A stretch of DNA of 64,000 nucleotides from DASZIT01 sp963819695 (GCA_963819695.1 CAWFXD010000001.1:744001-808000), one strand, 5' to 3'; positions 9,295 to 20,875 are shown, counted from the stretch's first letter. Numbers and translations: made by a program. Notes: generated by a model from the sequence alone, not told the origin.

Positions 9295-10016
9295 CCCTGT
9301 TCCGGGATCACGGGGTGGTCCTCCGCACCATCCGGCTCGGGGAGGCCGATCGGATCGTCACCCTGATGACCGAGGGCAACGGCAAGGTGCGGGCGGTGGC
9401 CAAGGGGGTACGGCGCACCACCTCCAAGTTCGGATCCCGTCTCGAACCGTTCAGCCACGTGGCCCTCCTCGGTTGGCAGGGCCGCGGCGACCTCGACATC
9501 GTGAACCAGGTCGAGGTCATCGACACCTTCCGAACGGTGCGGGAGGACCTCGACCGGATGGCATCGGCCATGTCCATGCTCGAGGTGGTCGATCAGGTGG
9601 GACAGGAGCGCCACGCCAACCCGCGGCTCTACGCCATGTTGGTCGGCGCACTCTCGGCTCTGGCCGAACGGGATTCGGCGATGGTCACCCCGGCCTTCTT
9701 CCTCAAGGTCCTGGCCCTCGAGGGCACCGAGCCGATGCTCGACGCCTGCGCGTCGTGCGGGGAGGAGGACCCCACCCAGCTGGTGGCCTTCGATCTGGTG
9801 GAGGGCGGTGTCCTGTGCCGGAATTGCCGGCGGGGGCGACCCCTGTCGGCGGACGCCCTGGTGTTGCTGAAGCGGGTCCTCGGGGGAGGATTGGCCGGGG
9901 TGCTGACCGAGCCCAGGTCGGCCATCACCGATGAGGTCGGGCTGCTGGCTACCGAGGCGATGGAGGTGCATCTCGATCGCCGGCTCCGATCGGTGCGGTC
10001 GGGCCCGGCGTCGTGA
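9291..10016 (+). CDS. recO: DNA repair protein RecO
   Basis: 241 residues. The N-terminal OB-fold signature is seen in RDHGVVLRTIRLGEADRIVTLMT and RAVAKGVRR, and the C-terminal four-cysteine zinc element is CASCGEE...CRNCRRG. RecO anneals single strands and loads RecA in the RecFOR pathway. Start ATG overlaps the preceding stop and the stop overlaps the hemW GTG. uppS-recO proximity is usual in actinobacteria. Confidence 0.94.
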   Translation: MTLFRDHGVVLRTIRLGEADRIVTLMTEGNGKVRAVAKGVRRTTSKFGSRLEPFSHVALLGWQGRGDLDIVNQVEVIDTFRTVREDLDRMASAMSMLEVVDQVGQERHANPRLYAMLVGALSALAERDSAMVTPAFFLKVLALEGTEPMLDACASCGEEDPTQLVAFDLVEGGVLCRNCRRGRPLSADALVLLKRVLGGGLAGVLTEPRSAITDEVGLLATEAMEVHLDRRLRSVRSGPAS

Positions 10017-11116
10017 GCCCGGTGCCGGCCACCCCGTTCGGGGTCTACGTCCACATTCCCTTCTGCCGGGCCCGCTGCGACTACTGCGCCTTTGCCACCT
10101 ACACGGACCGGGACCACCTGATGGAGGCCTACGCGGCGGCGTGCATCAGCGAAGTCGGACGGGCGGTCGAGCACCGAAGGGATGCCCCCGGCGACATCGG
10201 TGTTCTTCGGCGGCGGGACCCCGTCCCGGCTGGACGCCGAGTTGCTGGTCTCGATCCTCGACGCCATTCCCCGGTCGACGGGCGCCGAGGTGACGGTGGA
10301 GTGCAATCCGGAGGATGCCGGGCCCGATCGGTTGGCCGCCTACCGGCAGGCGGGCGTGACCCGGATCTCGCTCGGCGTGCAGTCGACGGTTCCCCATGTG
10401 CTCAAGGGTCTGGGTCGACGCCACGGGCACGACGCAGTGGCCGGCGCCGCCGAGGCGGTGGCCGGGGCCGGCTTCGAATCCTGGGGGATGGATCTGATCA
10501 TCGGCGGGGCGGGAGAGACCGACGATGACTGGGAGCAGAGCCTGCACGGCGTGCTCGGACTCGCCCCGGCTCCGCCCCACATCAGCGCCTACTCGTTGAC
10601 CGTGGAGCCCGGCACCCGGCTGGCCGACCCAGCCGGACCGGCATCCCGACGAGGATGTGCAGGCCCGCCGGTACGAGATGGCCGACGAGATCCTCGCGGC
10701 CGCCGGCTACCGGTGGGAAGAGATCTCCAACTGGTCCCTTCCCGGTCACTCCTGTCGCCACAACCGCCTGTACTGGGACCAGGGTGAGTACCGGGGCATC
10801 GGATCCGCGCGCCCACTCCCACCGGGACGGGCGCCGGTGGTGGAACGTCCGCACGCCCGACCGGTTCGTGAAGGAGATCGGGGCCGGAAGGAGTGCGGTC
10901 GCCGGGCAAGAGGTGCTCACCGGCGAGCAACGTCGGTTCGAAGGACTGGCGCTCGGCCTGCGGACCCCGAAGGGAGTGCCGGTCGGTTCGCTGCCCGACG
11001 ATCCGGACCTCGAGGGCCTGGTCGATCGGGTCCATGGTCGGGCGGTGCTCACGGTCCGGGGCCGGCTGCTGGCCAACGCGGTCACCTCCCGGCTGGTGTC
11101 CGAACCGGCCGGCTGA
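10013..11116 (+). pseudogene. hemW: HemW (radical SAM) with three apparent frameshifts
   Basis: The radical SAM motif CRARCDYCAF lies in the first frame. The reading then continues in a second frame from ~10182 (VFFGGGTPSRLD, VECNPEDAG, RISLGVQS), a third from ~10640 (HPDEDVQARRYEMAD, EEISNWSLPGHSCRHN), and the first again from ~10805 (HSHRDGRRWWNV to the stop). Each shift is repaired by dropping one base, near 10175, 10630 and 10805. That gives 367 codons, the normal HemW length. HemW is a heme chaperone related to coproporphyrinogen III dehydrogenase. As all domains are conserved, sequencing error is more likely than true decay. Confidence 0.85.
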
Positions 11117-11119
11117 ACG

Positions 11120-12658
11120 TCAGTTGCAGACCGGCACCAGCGTGTAACCAGCAGATTGGATGCCGGTGATGACGGCCGGCAGGGCGGCCACGGTTTGCGA
11201 TCGATCACCACCGCCGTCATGCATGATGATGATTGCTCCCGGGTGGAGGGCGGAGAGCACCCGGCTGGTGATCACCCCGGCCCCCGGGGTGGTGTAGTCG
11301 GACGGATCGATGTCCCAGAGCAACTCGCCCAGGCCGCGCTGAGCCAGCTGGGCGACCACCGAACTGTCGGTGTAGCCATAGGGCGGACGGACACACTTCA
11401 CCGCCCTTCCGGTGACTGATTGGATCAGGTTGGTGGTGGCGTCGACTTCGCCGGCGAACTGCCCGGGGTTGAGCGAGATCAGGCTGGCGTGATCCCAGGT
11501 GTGGTTGGTGACGGTCATCCCGTCCGCCACTTCCAGTTTGAGCAGATCGGGTCGGGCGGCGCCCTCGTAGCCGACGATCTCGAAGGTGGCCGGGACGTGG
11601 TACTGGGTGAGGACCTGGAGCATCTGGGGGGTGTAGGTCGGGTTGGGCCCGTCATCGAAGGTCAACGCCGCCACCTTGTCGCCGGCCGGGTAGAGGCCTC
11701 CGGGGAGATTGGACAGATTCGAGATGACCAATCCGGTCAGCGTTGGACCGCCCATCGGGGACGGTGGCGGACCCGGCAGGAGCCAGAACCCACCGCCGCC
11801 CGACACGCCGGCAACGGCCACGATCGGATCCGCCAGCAGCCCACCCCCGATCGATCCCAGAAATGGCGCGTCGCCGAAGTTGAAAACACCGCCGTCGGCC
11901 GCCCCCAGCCAATAGCCGTACCCGCTCGGGGCTGCCGCCATCCCGATCACCGGCGCCTGGAGTTGGTTGCCGGCCATCGAGCCGAGGAACTGGGCATCGC
12001 CGAAAGCGAAGATGCCGCCGTCGGAGGCCACCAGCCAGTAGCCGTGGCCGTCGGGGGTGGGCGCCATCCCCACCATCGGCTGGTTGAGGGCCATGGCCCC
12101 GGTCGAGCCGAGGAACTGGGCATCGCCGAAAGCGAAGATGCCGCCGTCGGAGGCCACCAGCCAGTAGCCGTGGCCGTCGGGAGTGGGCGCCATCCCCACC
12201 ACCGGGTTGCTCAAACGCTGGCCCCCGGTGGAGCCGAGGAACTGGGCATCGCCGAAAGCGAAGATGCCACCGTCGGAGGCCACCAGCCAGTAGCCGTGGC
12301 CGTCGGGAGTGGGCGCAATCCCCACCACCGGGTTGCTCAAACGCTGGCCCCCGGTGGATCCCCAGAACTGGGCATCGCCGAAAGCGAAGATGCCGCCGTC
12401 GGAGGCCACCAGCCAGTAGCCGTTGCCGCTCGGGCTCGAGGCCATCCCGACCACTGGAGCGGCCAGGGTCTGGCCGACCACCGAGCCGTAGCTACCAGCG
12501 TTCCCGAACCCGATCGGCTGCCCGGCGGCCAGGTTCGGGGCAGTGGCAGCGGCGTTCAAACCTCCGGATGGCTGCGGCGACATGTCCAGGGAGGCACTGA
12601 TGACCAGTGCCGCCAGAATTGGCACAGCGACCAAGCGGAGCCGTCCCCCAGCGCTCAC
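11120..12658 (-). CDS. Secreted polysaccharide deacetylase with N-terminal propeller-like repeats
   Basis: 512 residues from a GTG. An N-terminal signal/anchor segment (LRLVAVPILAALVISASL) is followed by five to six 42-residue repeats (each containing GYWLVASDGGIFAFGDAQ) over residues ~60-310. A NodB-type catalytic domain follows: motif 1 LTFDDGPNPTYT, motif 2 TNHTWDHASL with the two metal His, and motif 3 RPPYGYTD. Carbohydrate esterase 4 enzymes deacetylate GlcNAc in peptidoglycan or exopolysaccharide. The repeats probably form a beta-propeller for wall or glycan binding; that is inference. It is convergent with hemW. Confidence 0.9.
   Translation of the reverse strand: MSAGGRLRLVAVPILAALVISASLDMSPQPSGGLNAAATAPNLAAGQPIGFGNAGSYGSVVGQTLAAPVVGMASSPSGNGYWLVASDGGIFAFGDAQFWGSTGGQRLSNPVVGIAPTPDGHGYWLVASDGGIFAFGDAQFLGSTGGQRLSNPVVGMAPTPDGHGYWLVASDGGIFAFGDAQFLGSTGAMALNQPMVGMAPTPDGHGYWLVASDGGIFAFGDAQFLGSMAGNQLQAPVIGMAAAPSGYGYWLGAADGGVFNFGDAPFLGSIGGGLLADPIVAVAGVSGGGGFWLLPGPPPSPMGGPTLTGLVISNLSNLPGGLYPAGDKVAALTFDDGPNPTYTPQMLQVLTQYHVPATFEIVGYEGAARPDLLKLEVADGMTVTNHTWDHASLISLNPGQFAGEVDATTNLIQSVTGRAVKCVRPPYGYTDSSVVAQLAQRGLGELLWDIDPSDYTTPGAGVITSRVLSALHPGAIIIMHDGGGDRSQTVAALPAVITGIQSAGYTLVPVCN
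11950..12470 (-). repeat. Tandem 126-bp coding repeats (42 aa) in the deacetylase
   Basis: Four to five tandem units, two of them nearly identical at DNA level (around 12000-12350). Each encodes VVGMAPTPDGHGYWLVASD followed by GGIFAFGDAQFLGSTG and a variable linker. Related units occur in the NlpC/P60 and GH16 genes. Confidence 0.9.
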
Positions 12659-12719
12659 GCTCGCACTCTAGCGATTCCGAAAATCGGGTGCTGGGGTCCG
12701 CCCGATACCATGTGCCCCT

Positions 12720-14090
<1,371 letters not shown>

Positions 14091-14182
14091 CCGCCTCCCG
14101 GCGCGGTTTCGGACTCGAGCAATGAGGCAGGTAGGCTCGAATGCCTGCCCCGCGCAGCAACGCAACCCCAAACCACCACCCC

Positions 14183-14190
14183 AGGAGACG
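14183..14190 (+). promoter_or_regulatory. Shine-Dalgarno for ppdK
   Basis: CAGGAGACG about eight to ten bases before the ATG at 14198. It makes this start preferable to the in-frame ATG at 14141, whose extra 19 residues are not family-like. Confidence 0.75.
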
Positions 14191-14197
14191 TTTCCCG

Positions 14198-16918
14198 ATG
14201 CCGTTCGTCTACGACTTCGACCACAAGCACCGCAAGCCCCCGATGGAGATGAAGGACCTCCTCGGAGGCAAGGGCGCCAACCTGGCCGAGATGACGTCGG
14301 TACTCGAGTTGCCGGTCCCTCCGGGATTCACCATCTCCACTGACGCCTGCCGGGCCTACATGAACGCCGGCTGGCCGGACGGCCTCACTGCCGAGGTGGC
14401 CAAGGCTCGCGCCCGGCTCGAGAAGACGATGGGCAAGCGGATCGGCGATCCGACCGATCCACTCCTCGTCTCGGTGCGATCGGGGGCCAAGTTCTCCATG
14501 CCCGGGATGATGGACACCGTCCTCAACCTCGGACTCAACGACCAATCGGTGGAGGGCCTGGCCAAGCAGACCGATGACGAGCGGTTCGCCTACGACTCCT
14601 ACCGTCGGTTCGTGGCCATGTACGGGCGCATCGTGCTCGACATCCCCGGGGAGGAGTTCGACTCCCTCCTCGACGCGGCCAAGGAGTTGGCCGGCACCAC
14701 CTCGGACGCCGGCATCCCCACCCCGCTGCTCCGCTATCTGGTGGACGCCTATCAGCAGATCGTGGAACGCCATACCAAGAAGCCGTTCCCCCAGCACCCC
14801 GACGATCAGCTGCGGGGGGCCATTGAGGCGGTGTTCAGCTCGTGGCAATCGCCCCGGGCCATCGCCTACCGCAACCGGGAGCGCATCGCCCACGACCTGG
14901 GCACTGCGGTCAACGTGCAGGCCATGGTGTTCGGCAACCGCGACGACGCCTCGGGCACCGGGGTCGGATTCACCCGGGACCCGGCCACCGGAGAGCGGGG
15001 CGAGTACGGCGACTTCCTGGTCAACGCCCAGGGCGAGGACGTGGTCGCGGGGATCCGGAATACCCAGCCCCTCGCCGCGCTGAAGGACGAGTTCCCGCCC
15101 ATCCACAAGGAGTTGCTCGCCATCTTCGCCCGCCTGGAGGGCCACTACCGGGATATGTGCGACACCGAGTTCACCATCGAGCACGGCAAGTTGTGGATGC
15201 TCCAGACCCGGGTGGGCAAGCGGACGGGCAGCGCCGCCCTCCGGATGGCGGTGGACATGGTCGGGGAGCGGACCATCAAATTGACCAAGGCCGAGGCGGT
15301 GCAACGGGTGACCGGTGACCACCTCGACCAGGTCCTCCACCCGCAGTTCGCCGGTTCCGGCTACACGGTGCTGACCACCGGGCTCGGCGCCTCGCCGGGT
15401 GCCGCGGTCGGCCAGGTGTACCTCACCGCCGACGACGCCGAGGCGGCAGCCGTCCGGGGCGAGAAGGTGGTGCTGGTCCGGAGCGAGACCTCACCCGAGG
15501 ACGTTCACGGCATGCTCGCCGCCGAGGGAATTCTCACCGCCCGCGGCGGTCTGGTGAGCCACGCCGCGGTGGTGGCCCGCGGGTGGGGAAAGCCGGCGGT
15601 GGTGGGAGCCGAGGCGGTGAAGATCACCGGGTCGTCGTTCACGGTGGGGACCACCGTGGTCAACCAGGGTGATTGGATCTCGGTCGACGGCACCAACGGC
15701 ACCGTGGTGCTCGGCCAGGTGCCCCTGTCCCAGGGCGAGACCCCGGCCGAGTTCGAGACCATCCTGGGCTGGGCCGACGAGATCCGGGCCGGCTATCTCG
15801 GGGTGCGGGCCAACGCCGACAACGGGCCCGACGCCACCAACGCCCGCAACCGCGGGGCTGAGGGCATCGGTCTCTGCCGCACCGAGCACATGTTCCTGGG
15901 CGAGGACCGGCTCCCGATCGTCCGCCGGATGATCCTGGCCTCCAGCCCCGAGGACGAGGAGTCGGCCCTCGAGCAGCTGCGAGTGGCCCAGAAGGCCGAC
16001 TTCGAGGAGATCCTCGAGGCCATGGACGGCCTGCCGGTCACCATTCGGCTGCTCGATCCACCCCTCCACGAATTCCTCCCCGACACCCAGGAACTCGCCA
16101 TCAAGCAGGCCACGACCGGGCTCACCCCGGAAGAGACCCGTCTCTACGAGGCGGCCCAGGACTGGCACGAGTTCAACCCGATGCTGGGAACCCGGGGGGT
16201 GCGCCTCGGGGTGATCAAGCCCGGGCTGTACGCCATGCAGGTCCGGGCTTTGATGGAGGCCGCCCTCGACCGGGTGGCGGCCGGCGGCCGGCCGATCATC
16301 GAGATCATGATCCCGCTCACCGTCAGCCGGGAGGAGATGGCCCTGGCCCGGTCGTGGGTCGAGGACGCGGTGGCCAAGTCCCTGGCCGACGCGTCGGGGC
16401 CCTCGGGCGGAAAGAAGGGCGGCAAGGGGGCCAAAACCGCGGTGGCTCCCGGGAAGCTGGAGGTGCTGATCGGCACCATGATCGAGACACCCCGAGCCGC
16501 GTTGCTGGCCGGCCAGATCGCCGCGGATGCCGACTTCTTCTCCTTCGGGACCAACGACCTGACCCAGATGACCTTCGGGTTCAGCCGGGACGACGTCGAA
16601 GGCCGGATGATGTCCGAGTACCTCAGCCTGGGGCTCCTCAAGCGGAACCCGTTCGAGGTGGTGGACCCCGATGGGGTCGGCGAGCTGGTCAGGTTGGGGG
16701 TGGAACGGGGCCGCTCGACCCGACCGGACCTGAAGATCGGGGTGTGCGGTGAGCACGGGGGCGACCCCGAGTCGATCATCACCTTCGCCGAGGCCGGGCT
16801 CGACTATGTGAGCTGTTCGCCCTTCCGGGTGCCGATCGCCCGCCTGGCCTGCGCCCAGGCGGTGTTGGCCGGATCGATGGCGCCCAAGCCGAAGGGCAGT
16901 GGCAAGGCCAAGAAGTAA
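14198..16918 (+). CDS. ppdK: Pyruvate, phosphate dikinase
   Basis: 906 residues. The N-terminal ATP-grasp domain has GGKGANLAEM and SVRSGAKFSMPGMMDTVLNLG. The phosphohistidine domain has GGLVSHAAVVARG with catalytic His455. The C-terminal PEP/pyruvate barrel has GTRGVRLGV, EIMIPLT, SFGTNDLTQMTFG and CGEHGGDP with the general-acid Cys850. It interconverts pyruvate + ATP + Pi with PEP + AMP + PPi. A Lys/Gly-rich insertion (GGKKGGKGAK near 730) in the barrel domain and the KGSGKAKK tail are local additions. It lies between glyS and dnaG. Confidence 0.95.
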   Translation: MPFVYDFDHKHRKPPMEMKDLLGGKGANLAEMTSVLELPVPPGFTISTDACRAYMNAGWPDGLTAEVAKARARLEKTMGKRIGDPTDPLLVSVRSGAKFSMPGMMDTVLNLGLNDQSVEGLAKQTDDERFAYDSYRRFVAMYGRIVLDIPGEEFDSLLDAAKELAGTTSDAGIPTPLLRYLVDAYQQIVERHTKKPFPQHPDDQLRGAIEAVFSSWQSPRAIAYRNRERIAHDLGTAVNVQAMVFGNRDDASGTGVGFTRDPATGERGEYGDFLVNAQGEDVVAGIRNTQPLAALKDEFPPIHKELLAIFARLEGHYRDMCDTEFTIEHGKLWMLQTRVGKRTGSAALRMAVDMVGERTIKLTKAEAVQRVTGDHLDQVLHPQFAGSGYTVLTTGLGASPGAAVGQVYLTADDAEAAAVRGEKVVLVRSETSPEDVHGMLAAEGILTARGGLVSHAAVVARGWGKPAVVGAEAVKITGSSFTVGTTVVNQGDWISVDGTNGTVVLGQVPLSQGETPAEFETILGWADEIRAGYLGVRANADNGPDATNARNRGAEGIGLCRTEHMFLGEDRLPIVRRMILASSPEDEESALEQLRVAQKADFEEILEAMDGLPVTIRLLDPPLHEFLPDTQELAIKQATTGLTPEETRLYEAAQDWHEFNPMLGTRGVRLGVIKPGLYAMQVRALMEAALDRVAAGGRPIIEIMIPLTVSREEMALARSWVEDAVAKSLADASGPSGGKKGGKGAKTAVAPGKLEVLIGTMIETPRAALLAGQIAADADFFSFGTNDLTQMTFGFSRDDVEGRMMSEYLSLGLLKRNPFEVVDPDGVGELVRLGVERGRSTRPDLKIGVCGEHGGDPESIITFAEAGLDYVSCSPFRVPIARLACAQAVLAGSMAPKPKGSGKAKK

Positions 16919-16957
16919 CGCGAATCATCGTGCCGGCGACGCGGTACCGTCGAACCC

Positions 16958-18892
16958 ATGGGCATACCTGACGAGGACGTCGCCCGGGTCCGGGCGGCGA
17001 CGGACATTGTCGCCCTGATCGGGGAACATGCCGCCCTGAAGCGGCAGGGACGGCGCTGGGTCGGCCTCTGCCCGTTCCACGGAGAGAAGACGCCGTCGTT
17101 CAGTGTCAACGCCGAAGAGGGCTTCTACTACTGCTTCGGCTGTCAAGAAAAAGGTGACGCCATCACCTTCGTCCGGAAGACCGAACACCTCGACTTCGTT
17201 GACGCCGTTCGGCGGCTGGCCGACAAGTCCGGGATTGTCATCCACGAGGACGCCAACGCCGGCCGGGACAGCCAACGGCGCAAGGTGTTCGTCGACGCCA
17301 TGGAGCAGGCCACCGAGTGGTACCACCAGCGCCTGCTCACCGGGGCCGACGCCGGCCAGGCCCGCGACTACCTGCGGTCGAGGGGCTACGACGGCGACGT
17401 GGTGCGCCGCTTCCGGTTGGGATGGGCGCCGGATGACTGGGACGCCGCCTGCACCGGTCTGAAGTTGAGCAATGACCTGGCCGTCGGTTCGGGCCTGGGC
17501 TTCGTCAACCGCCGGGGTCGGTTGCAGGATGCGTTCCGGGCCCGGATCCTGTTCCCGATCTGCGATCCCTCCGGCCACCCGGTGGCGTTCGGAGGCCGGG
17601 TCCTCCCCGGCAGCCCCGACCCGGCCAAGTACAAGAACTCCTCGGAGAACCCGATCTACTCCAAGCGGAAGATCCTCTACGCGCTCAACTGGGCCAAGGC
17701 CGACATCATCAAGACCGGCGAGGTGGTGGTATGCGAGGGCTACACCGACGTGATCGGGTGTTTCGTTGCCGGCGTCGAACGGGCGGTGGCCACCTGTGGC
17801 ACCGCGCTGGGCGACGACCACTTCCGTCTGTTGCGCAATTTCGCCAAGCGGGTGGTGCTGGCCTTCGATGCCGACGGGGCGGGCCAGTCGGCCGCCGGCC
17901 GGTTCTATGAATGGGAGCGTCGCCATGAGGTCGACGTGGTGGTGGCCAATTTGCCGGCGGGCGCTGACCCCGCCGACCTGGCCCGGGCCGACCCCGAGGC
18001 CTTTCGAGCGGCCATTGCCGAGGCCAAGCCGTTTCTCCAGTTCCGGGTGGAGCGGGTGTTGGAGACGGCCGATCTCTCCACGCCGGAGGGGCGGGCCAAG
18101 GCGGCCGATGCTGCCCTCACCGCGGTGGCGGAGCACCCCGACGATTTGGTGCGCGATCAGTACGTGATGCAGGTGGCGGAGCGCTGCCGGATGGAGCCGG
18201 CCCGGCTGCGGGAACGGTTGGAGCGCCTCCGCCAAGAGGGCCCGAAACCCGAAGCGGAAAAGCGGGCGTCGCGCTTGCCATCGACCCGACGGTCGAACGC
18301 GCCTGGCCCCGCCGGCGGACAAGACGGAGAGCCGTGGATCCGGGATCCCGATGATGAAGGTTGGGATGCCGACGGAGAGCCGGGTATCGGGGGAGCGAGC
18401 ACCCGTCGGGGCGGTACCACCGGGCGTGGTTCCACTGGTGACGGATCCTTCCGACCGGGCCTCGAAGCGCTCCGGTTGGCCATCCATCGACCGGAGGATG
18501 TGGCCCACCGGCTCGAAGCCGCCTTGTTCAGCGATGAACTACAGCGAGCCGCATTTCGAGCACTGATGGCGAGCGACGATCTCCATCAGGCCATCGACAC
18601 CTCACCGCCGGAGGTGAGGGCCCTGCTGGTGCGGCTGACCGTCGAGGAGCCGACCGGGGAGCCCGACGAGGTGGTTTCCCAGCTGGTGAGGGACGCCGTC
18701 CGGCGCCAACTGAGCCTGGCCACCAGGGAGGCCCGCACGTCGGCCGAAGCCGCGGCGGAGGCGGCCGCAGCCAGCGTATGGGTCCAAGAGCTCGATGACC
18801 CGGCCGCCGCGGCGGCGGCGACTGCCCGGTTGGTAGCCTGGCTCGTGGTGAAGAACGAAGACAGCGTGTCCCAGGTGACCCTTGACAGCTGA
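16958..18892 (+). CDS. dnaG: DNA primase DnaG
   Basis: 644 residues. The N-terminal CHC2 zinc finger CPFHGEKTPSFSVN...YYCFGC is intact, followed by the catalytic core with VVCEGYTDVIG and the TOPRIM acidic LAFDADGAGQSAA. The C-terminal helicase-binding part is preceded by a Gly/Arg-rich linker (~430-500). It makes RNA primers at the fork. It is followed directly by rpoD with an overlapping TTG start, the conserved macromolecular-synthesis arrangement. Confidence 0.96.
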   Translation: MGIPDEDVARVRAATDIVALIGEHAALKRQGRRWVGLCPFHGEKTPSFSVNAEEGFYYCFGCQEKGDAITFVRKTEHLDFVDAVRRLADKSGIVIHEDANAGRDSQRRKVFVDAMEQATEWYHQRLLTGADAGQARDYLRSRGYDGDVVRRFRLGWAPDDWDAACTGLKLSNDLAVGSGLGFVNRRGRLQDAFRARILFPICDPSGHPVAFGGRVLPGSPDPAKYKNSSENPIYSKRKILYALNWAKADIIKTGEVVVCEGYTDVIGCFVAGVERAVATCGTALGDDHFRLLRNFAKRVVLAFDADGAGQSAAGRFYEWERRHEVDVVVANLPAGADPADLARADPEAFRAAIAEAKPFLQFRVERVLETADLSTPEGRAKAADAALTAVAEHPDDLVRDQYVMQVAERCRMEPARLRERLERLRQEGPKPEAEKRASRLPSTRRSNAPGPAGGQDGEPWIRDPDDEGWDADGEPGIGGASTRRGGTTGRGSTGDGSFRPGLEALRLAIHRPEDVAHRLEAALFSDELQRAAFRALMASDDLHQAIDTSPPEVRALLVRLTVEEPTGEPDEVVSQLVRDAVRRQLSLATREARTSAEAAAEAAAASVWVQELDDPAAAAAATARLVAWLVVKNEDSVSQVTLDS

Positions 18893-20300
18893 CGAGACGG
18901 TTCAGGTGGTGACGGGTCCGCTGGAGGACCTTCCGGTTGCGATGTTCGATGGGCTCATCCGGTTGGGGAAGTCGCGCGGTTTTCTCACCCAGGATGATGT
19001 GATGACGGTACTCAAGTCGGTTGAGCTGAGTGCCGACTTGATCACCGGCGTGGTAACTCGCATCCGGGCCGAGGGCATCGAGTTCACCTACGACACCGGC
19101 GAGACCACCATCGTGCCGATGGCTCCCGTGGCCGAGGACGATATGGCGATCCTCGAAGGTTCGGTCAAAGCGTTCCGGAGCGATCCCGATCCAGTGGCAT
19201 CGGCGTCGACCGGCGGTCTCGGTGGGGTTCTGGTTGCCGAGGAAGTCGCCGTCGAGGTATCACCGGACGGGGAGATTGCCCCGGTGCGAGAGATCCCCGC
19301 CGCCAAGCGGGCCCGGACGCCGCGGCAACCATCGTCCAGCGACGGCTATAACGGCGGCGACCGGTTCGGGAGCGCAGCCGCCGACCCGGTGCACACCTAT
19401 CTCAAGGAGATCGGCAAGGTAAAGCTCCTCGACGCATCGCTGGAGGTGGAGTTGGCCGAGCGGATCCTGGCCGGAACCGAAGCCGCTGACCGGCTGATGG
19501 CGGCGGGCAGCGTTTCCCTGGTCGGGTCCGAGAAAGACCACTCCGAGGACCGGATGCTGGTCAGGCGCGGGCAGCAGGCCAAGGAGGCTTTGATCGAGGC
19601 CAACCTCCGACTGGTGGTGTCCATCGCCAAGCGATACCGGAACCGGGGCCTGGCGTTCCTCGATCTGATCCAAGAGGGAAACCTCGGTCTGATGCGGGCG
19701 GTGGAGAAATTCGACCACACCAAGGGGTTCAAGTTCTCGACGTACGCCACGTGGTGGATCCGTCAGGCCATCACCCGAGCCATCGCCGACCAAGCCAGGA
19801 CGATCCGCATTCCTGTGCACATGGTGGAGACCATCAACAAGGTGGTGTGGGCACAGCGCCAACTCCTTCAGGAACTCGGGCGCGAACCAACCGCGGAGGA
19901 GGTAGCGTGCCGGGTCGACTTCACCATCGAGCGGGTGCGGGAGATCCAGCGCATCAACCAGGACACCGTGTCGCTCGAGCAACCGATGGGGGACGAGGAC
20001 GACTTCAGTCTGTCCGATCTCATCGAGGATCGCGGCGCCGTGGTTCCCGACGACGCGGCGGCGAGGATCATGCTTGACGAGGCGGTGCGCGAGGCACTCG
20101 GACACTTGAGCCCGCGGGAAGAGGATGTGGTCCGTCTCCGATTCGGTCTCGACGACGGCAAGATCCGGACGCTCGAGGAAGTCGGCAAGGCATTCGGTGT
20201 CACCCGGGAGCGTATCCGGCAGATCGAAGCCAAGACGCTCGCCAAACTCCGGCGTCCCGACTCCGCCCAACTGCTCCGCGACTACCTCGACGAAGCCTGA
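18882..20300 (+). CDS. rpoD: Primary sigma-70 factor RpoD/SigA
   Basis: 472 residues from a TTG overlapping the dnaG stop. A region 1.1-like N-terminus (SRGFLTQDDVMTVLKSVELS) and an acidic spacer precede DPVHTYLKEIGKV (region 1.2). Regions 2.1-2.4 follow (LRLVVSIAKRYRNRGLAFLD; KFSTYATWWIRQAITRAIA), then region 3 and region 4.2 (LEEVGKAFGVTRERIRQIEAK). This is the full set for the vegetative sigma factor. The ~30-residue stretch before region 2.1 (SLVGSEKDHSEDRMLV) appears as a small insertion. Confidence 0.95.
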   Translation: MTADETVQVVTGPLEDLPVAMFDGLIRLGKSRGFLTQDDVMTVLKSVELSADLITGVVTRIRAEGIEFTYDTGETTIVPMAPVAEDDMAILEGSVKAFRSDPDPVASASTGGLGGVLVAEEVAVEVSPDGEIAPVREIPAAKRARTPRQPSSSDGYNGGDRFGSAAADPVHTYLKEIGKVKLLDASLEVELAERILAGTEAADRLMAAGSVSLVGSEKDHSEDRMLVRRGQQAKEALIEANLRLVVSIAKRYRNRGLAFLDLIQEGNLGLMRAVEKFDHTKGFKFSTYATWWIRQAITRAIADQARTIRIPVHMVETINKVVWAQRQLLQELGREPTAEEVACRVDFTIERVREIQRINQDTVSLEQPMGDEDDFSLSDLIEDRGAVVPDDAAARIMLDEAVREALGHLSPREEDVVRLRFGLDDGKIRTLEEVGKAFGVTRERIRQIEAKTLAKLRRPDSAQLLRDYLDEA

Positions 20301-20320
20301 ATCACCTCACTGCCAGGGGG

Positions 20321-20647
20321 TCAGTGACGCGGTCGCCGGCTTGTCGCCCGGTGGCCGTTGAGGGCGGAAGCCACGTCGTTGGCCATGCTGGCCGCGATGG
20401 CGTCAGCGGCATCGTCCCCGTCACGCCACCCAAGTCGGGAGCTGACGGCGTCCCTGGCCCGCTCCACACTCAGGGTGGCGGCCGCCTTGGCCTTGTCGGC
20501 GACCACTCCTAAGGACCCGGCGACCGGTGCCGACCGGGTGACCTGGCCCGTCACCTTCACGATCTGGTTGTACCGCTCCCGTCCGGCTTTGGTCCCAAGC
20601 GTGTAGCCGAGCCCGAAGGCGACAGCGGTGGCGATCCGAAACTTCAC
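20321..20647 (-). CDS. YtxH-like small protein
   Basis: 108 residues from a GTG. The N-terminus RIATAVAFGLGYTLGTKAGRERYNQI is a short hydrophobic segment followed by the KAGRERY signature common in small YtxH-like/actinobacterial membrane-associated proteins. An alanine-rich amphipathic helix follows. Role unknown; family members are often stress-related. It is convergent with rpoD. Confidence 0.6.
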   Translation of the reverse strand: MKFRIATAVAFGLGYTLGTKAGRERYNQIVKVTGQVTRSAPVAGSLGVVADKAKAAATLSVERARDAVSSRLGWRDGDDAADAIAASMANDVASALNGHRATSRRPRH

Positions 20648-20802
20648 CCGACCATTGTGACCCCTTCCAGACGGCTTTGCATCTTTGACCTGGCGGGCCG
20701 CATCGGTGCCGGCTCGGAAGGTGGCGATACCGCCAAAGGTGCGTCGATCCGCGGCTAATGTCCTCTGACACGCCGTATCGGAGAACCCGGACGGCTGAGC
20801 GG

Positions 20803-20875
20803 TCCGGGGTAGCTCAATCGGCAGAGCGAGCGGCTGTTAACCGCTAGGTTGAGAGTTCGAGTCTCTCCCCCGGAG
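20803..20875 (+). tRNA. tRNA-Asn (GTT)
   Basis: 73 nt cloverleaf: acceptor TCCGGGG/CCCCGGA, anticodon stem AGCGG/CCGCT with loop CTGTTAA giving anticodon GTT, and T-arm GAGAG-TTCGAGT-CTCTC. Discriminator is G. CCA is not encoded. Confidence 0.95.

Noticed and set aside
11950..12470. 126-bp direct repeats as a possible CRISPR or minisatellite element
   Set aside because: Each unit is an open coding unit of 42 residues within a single gene; no spacers.
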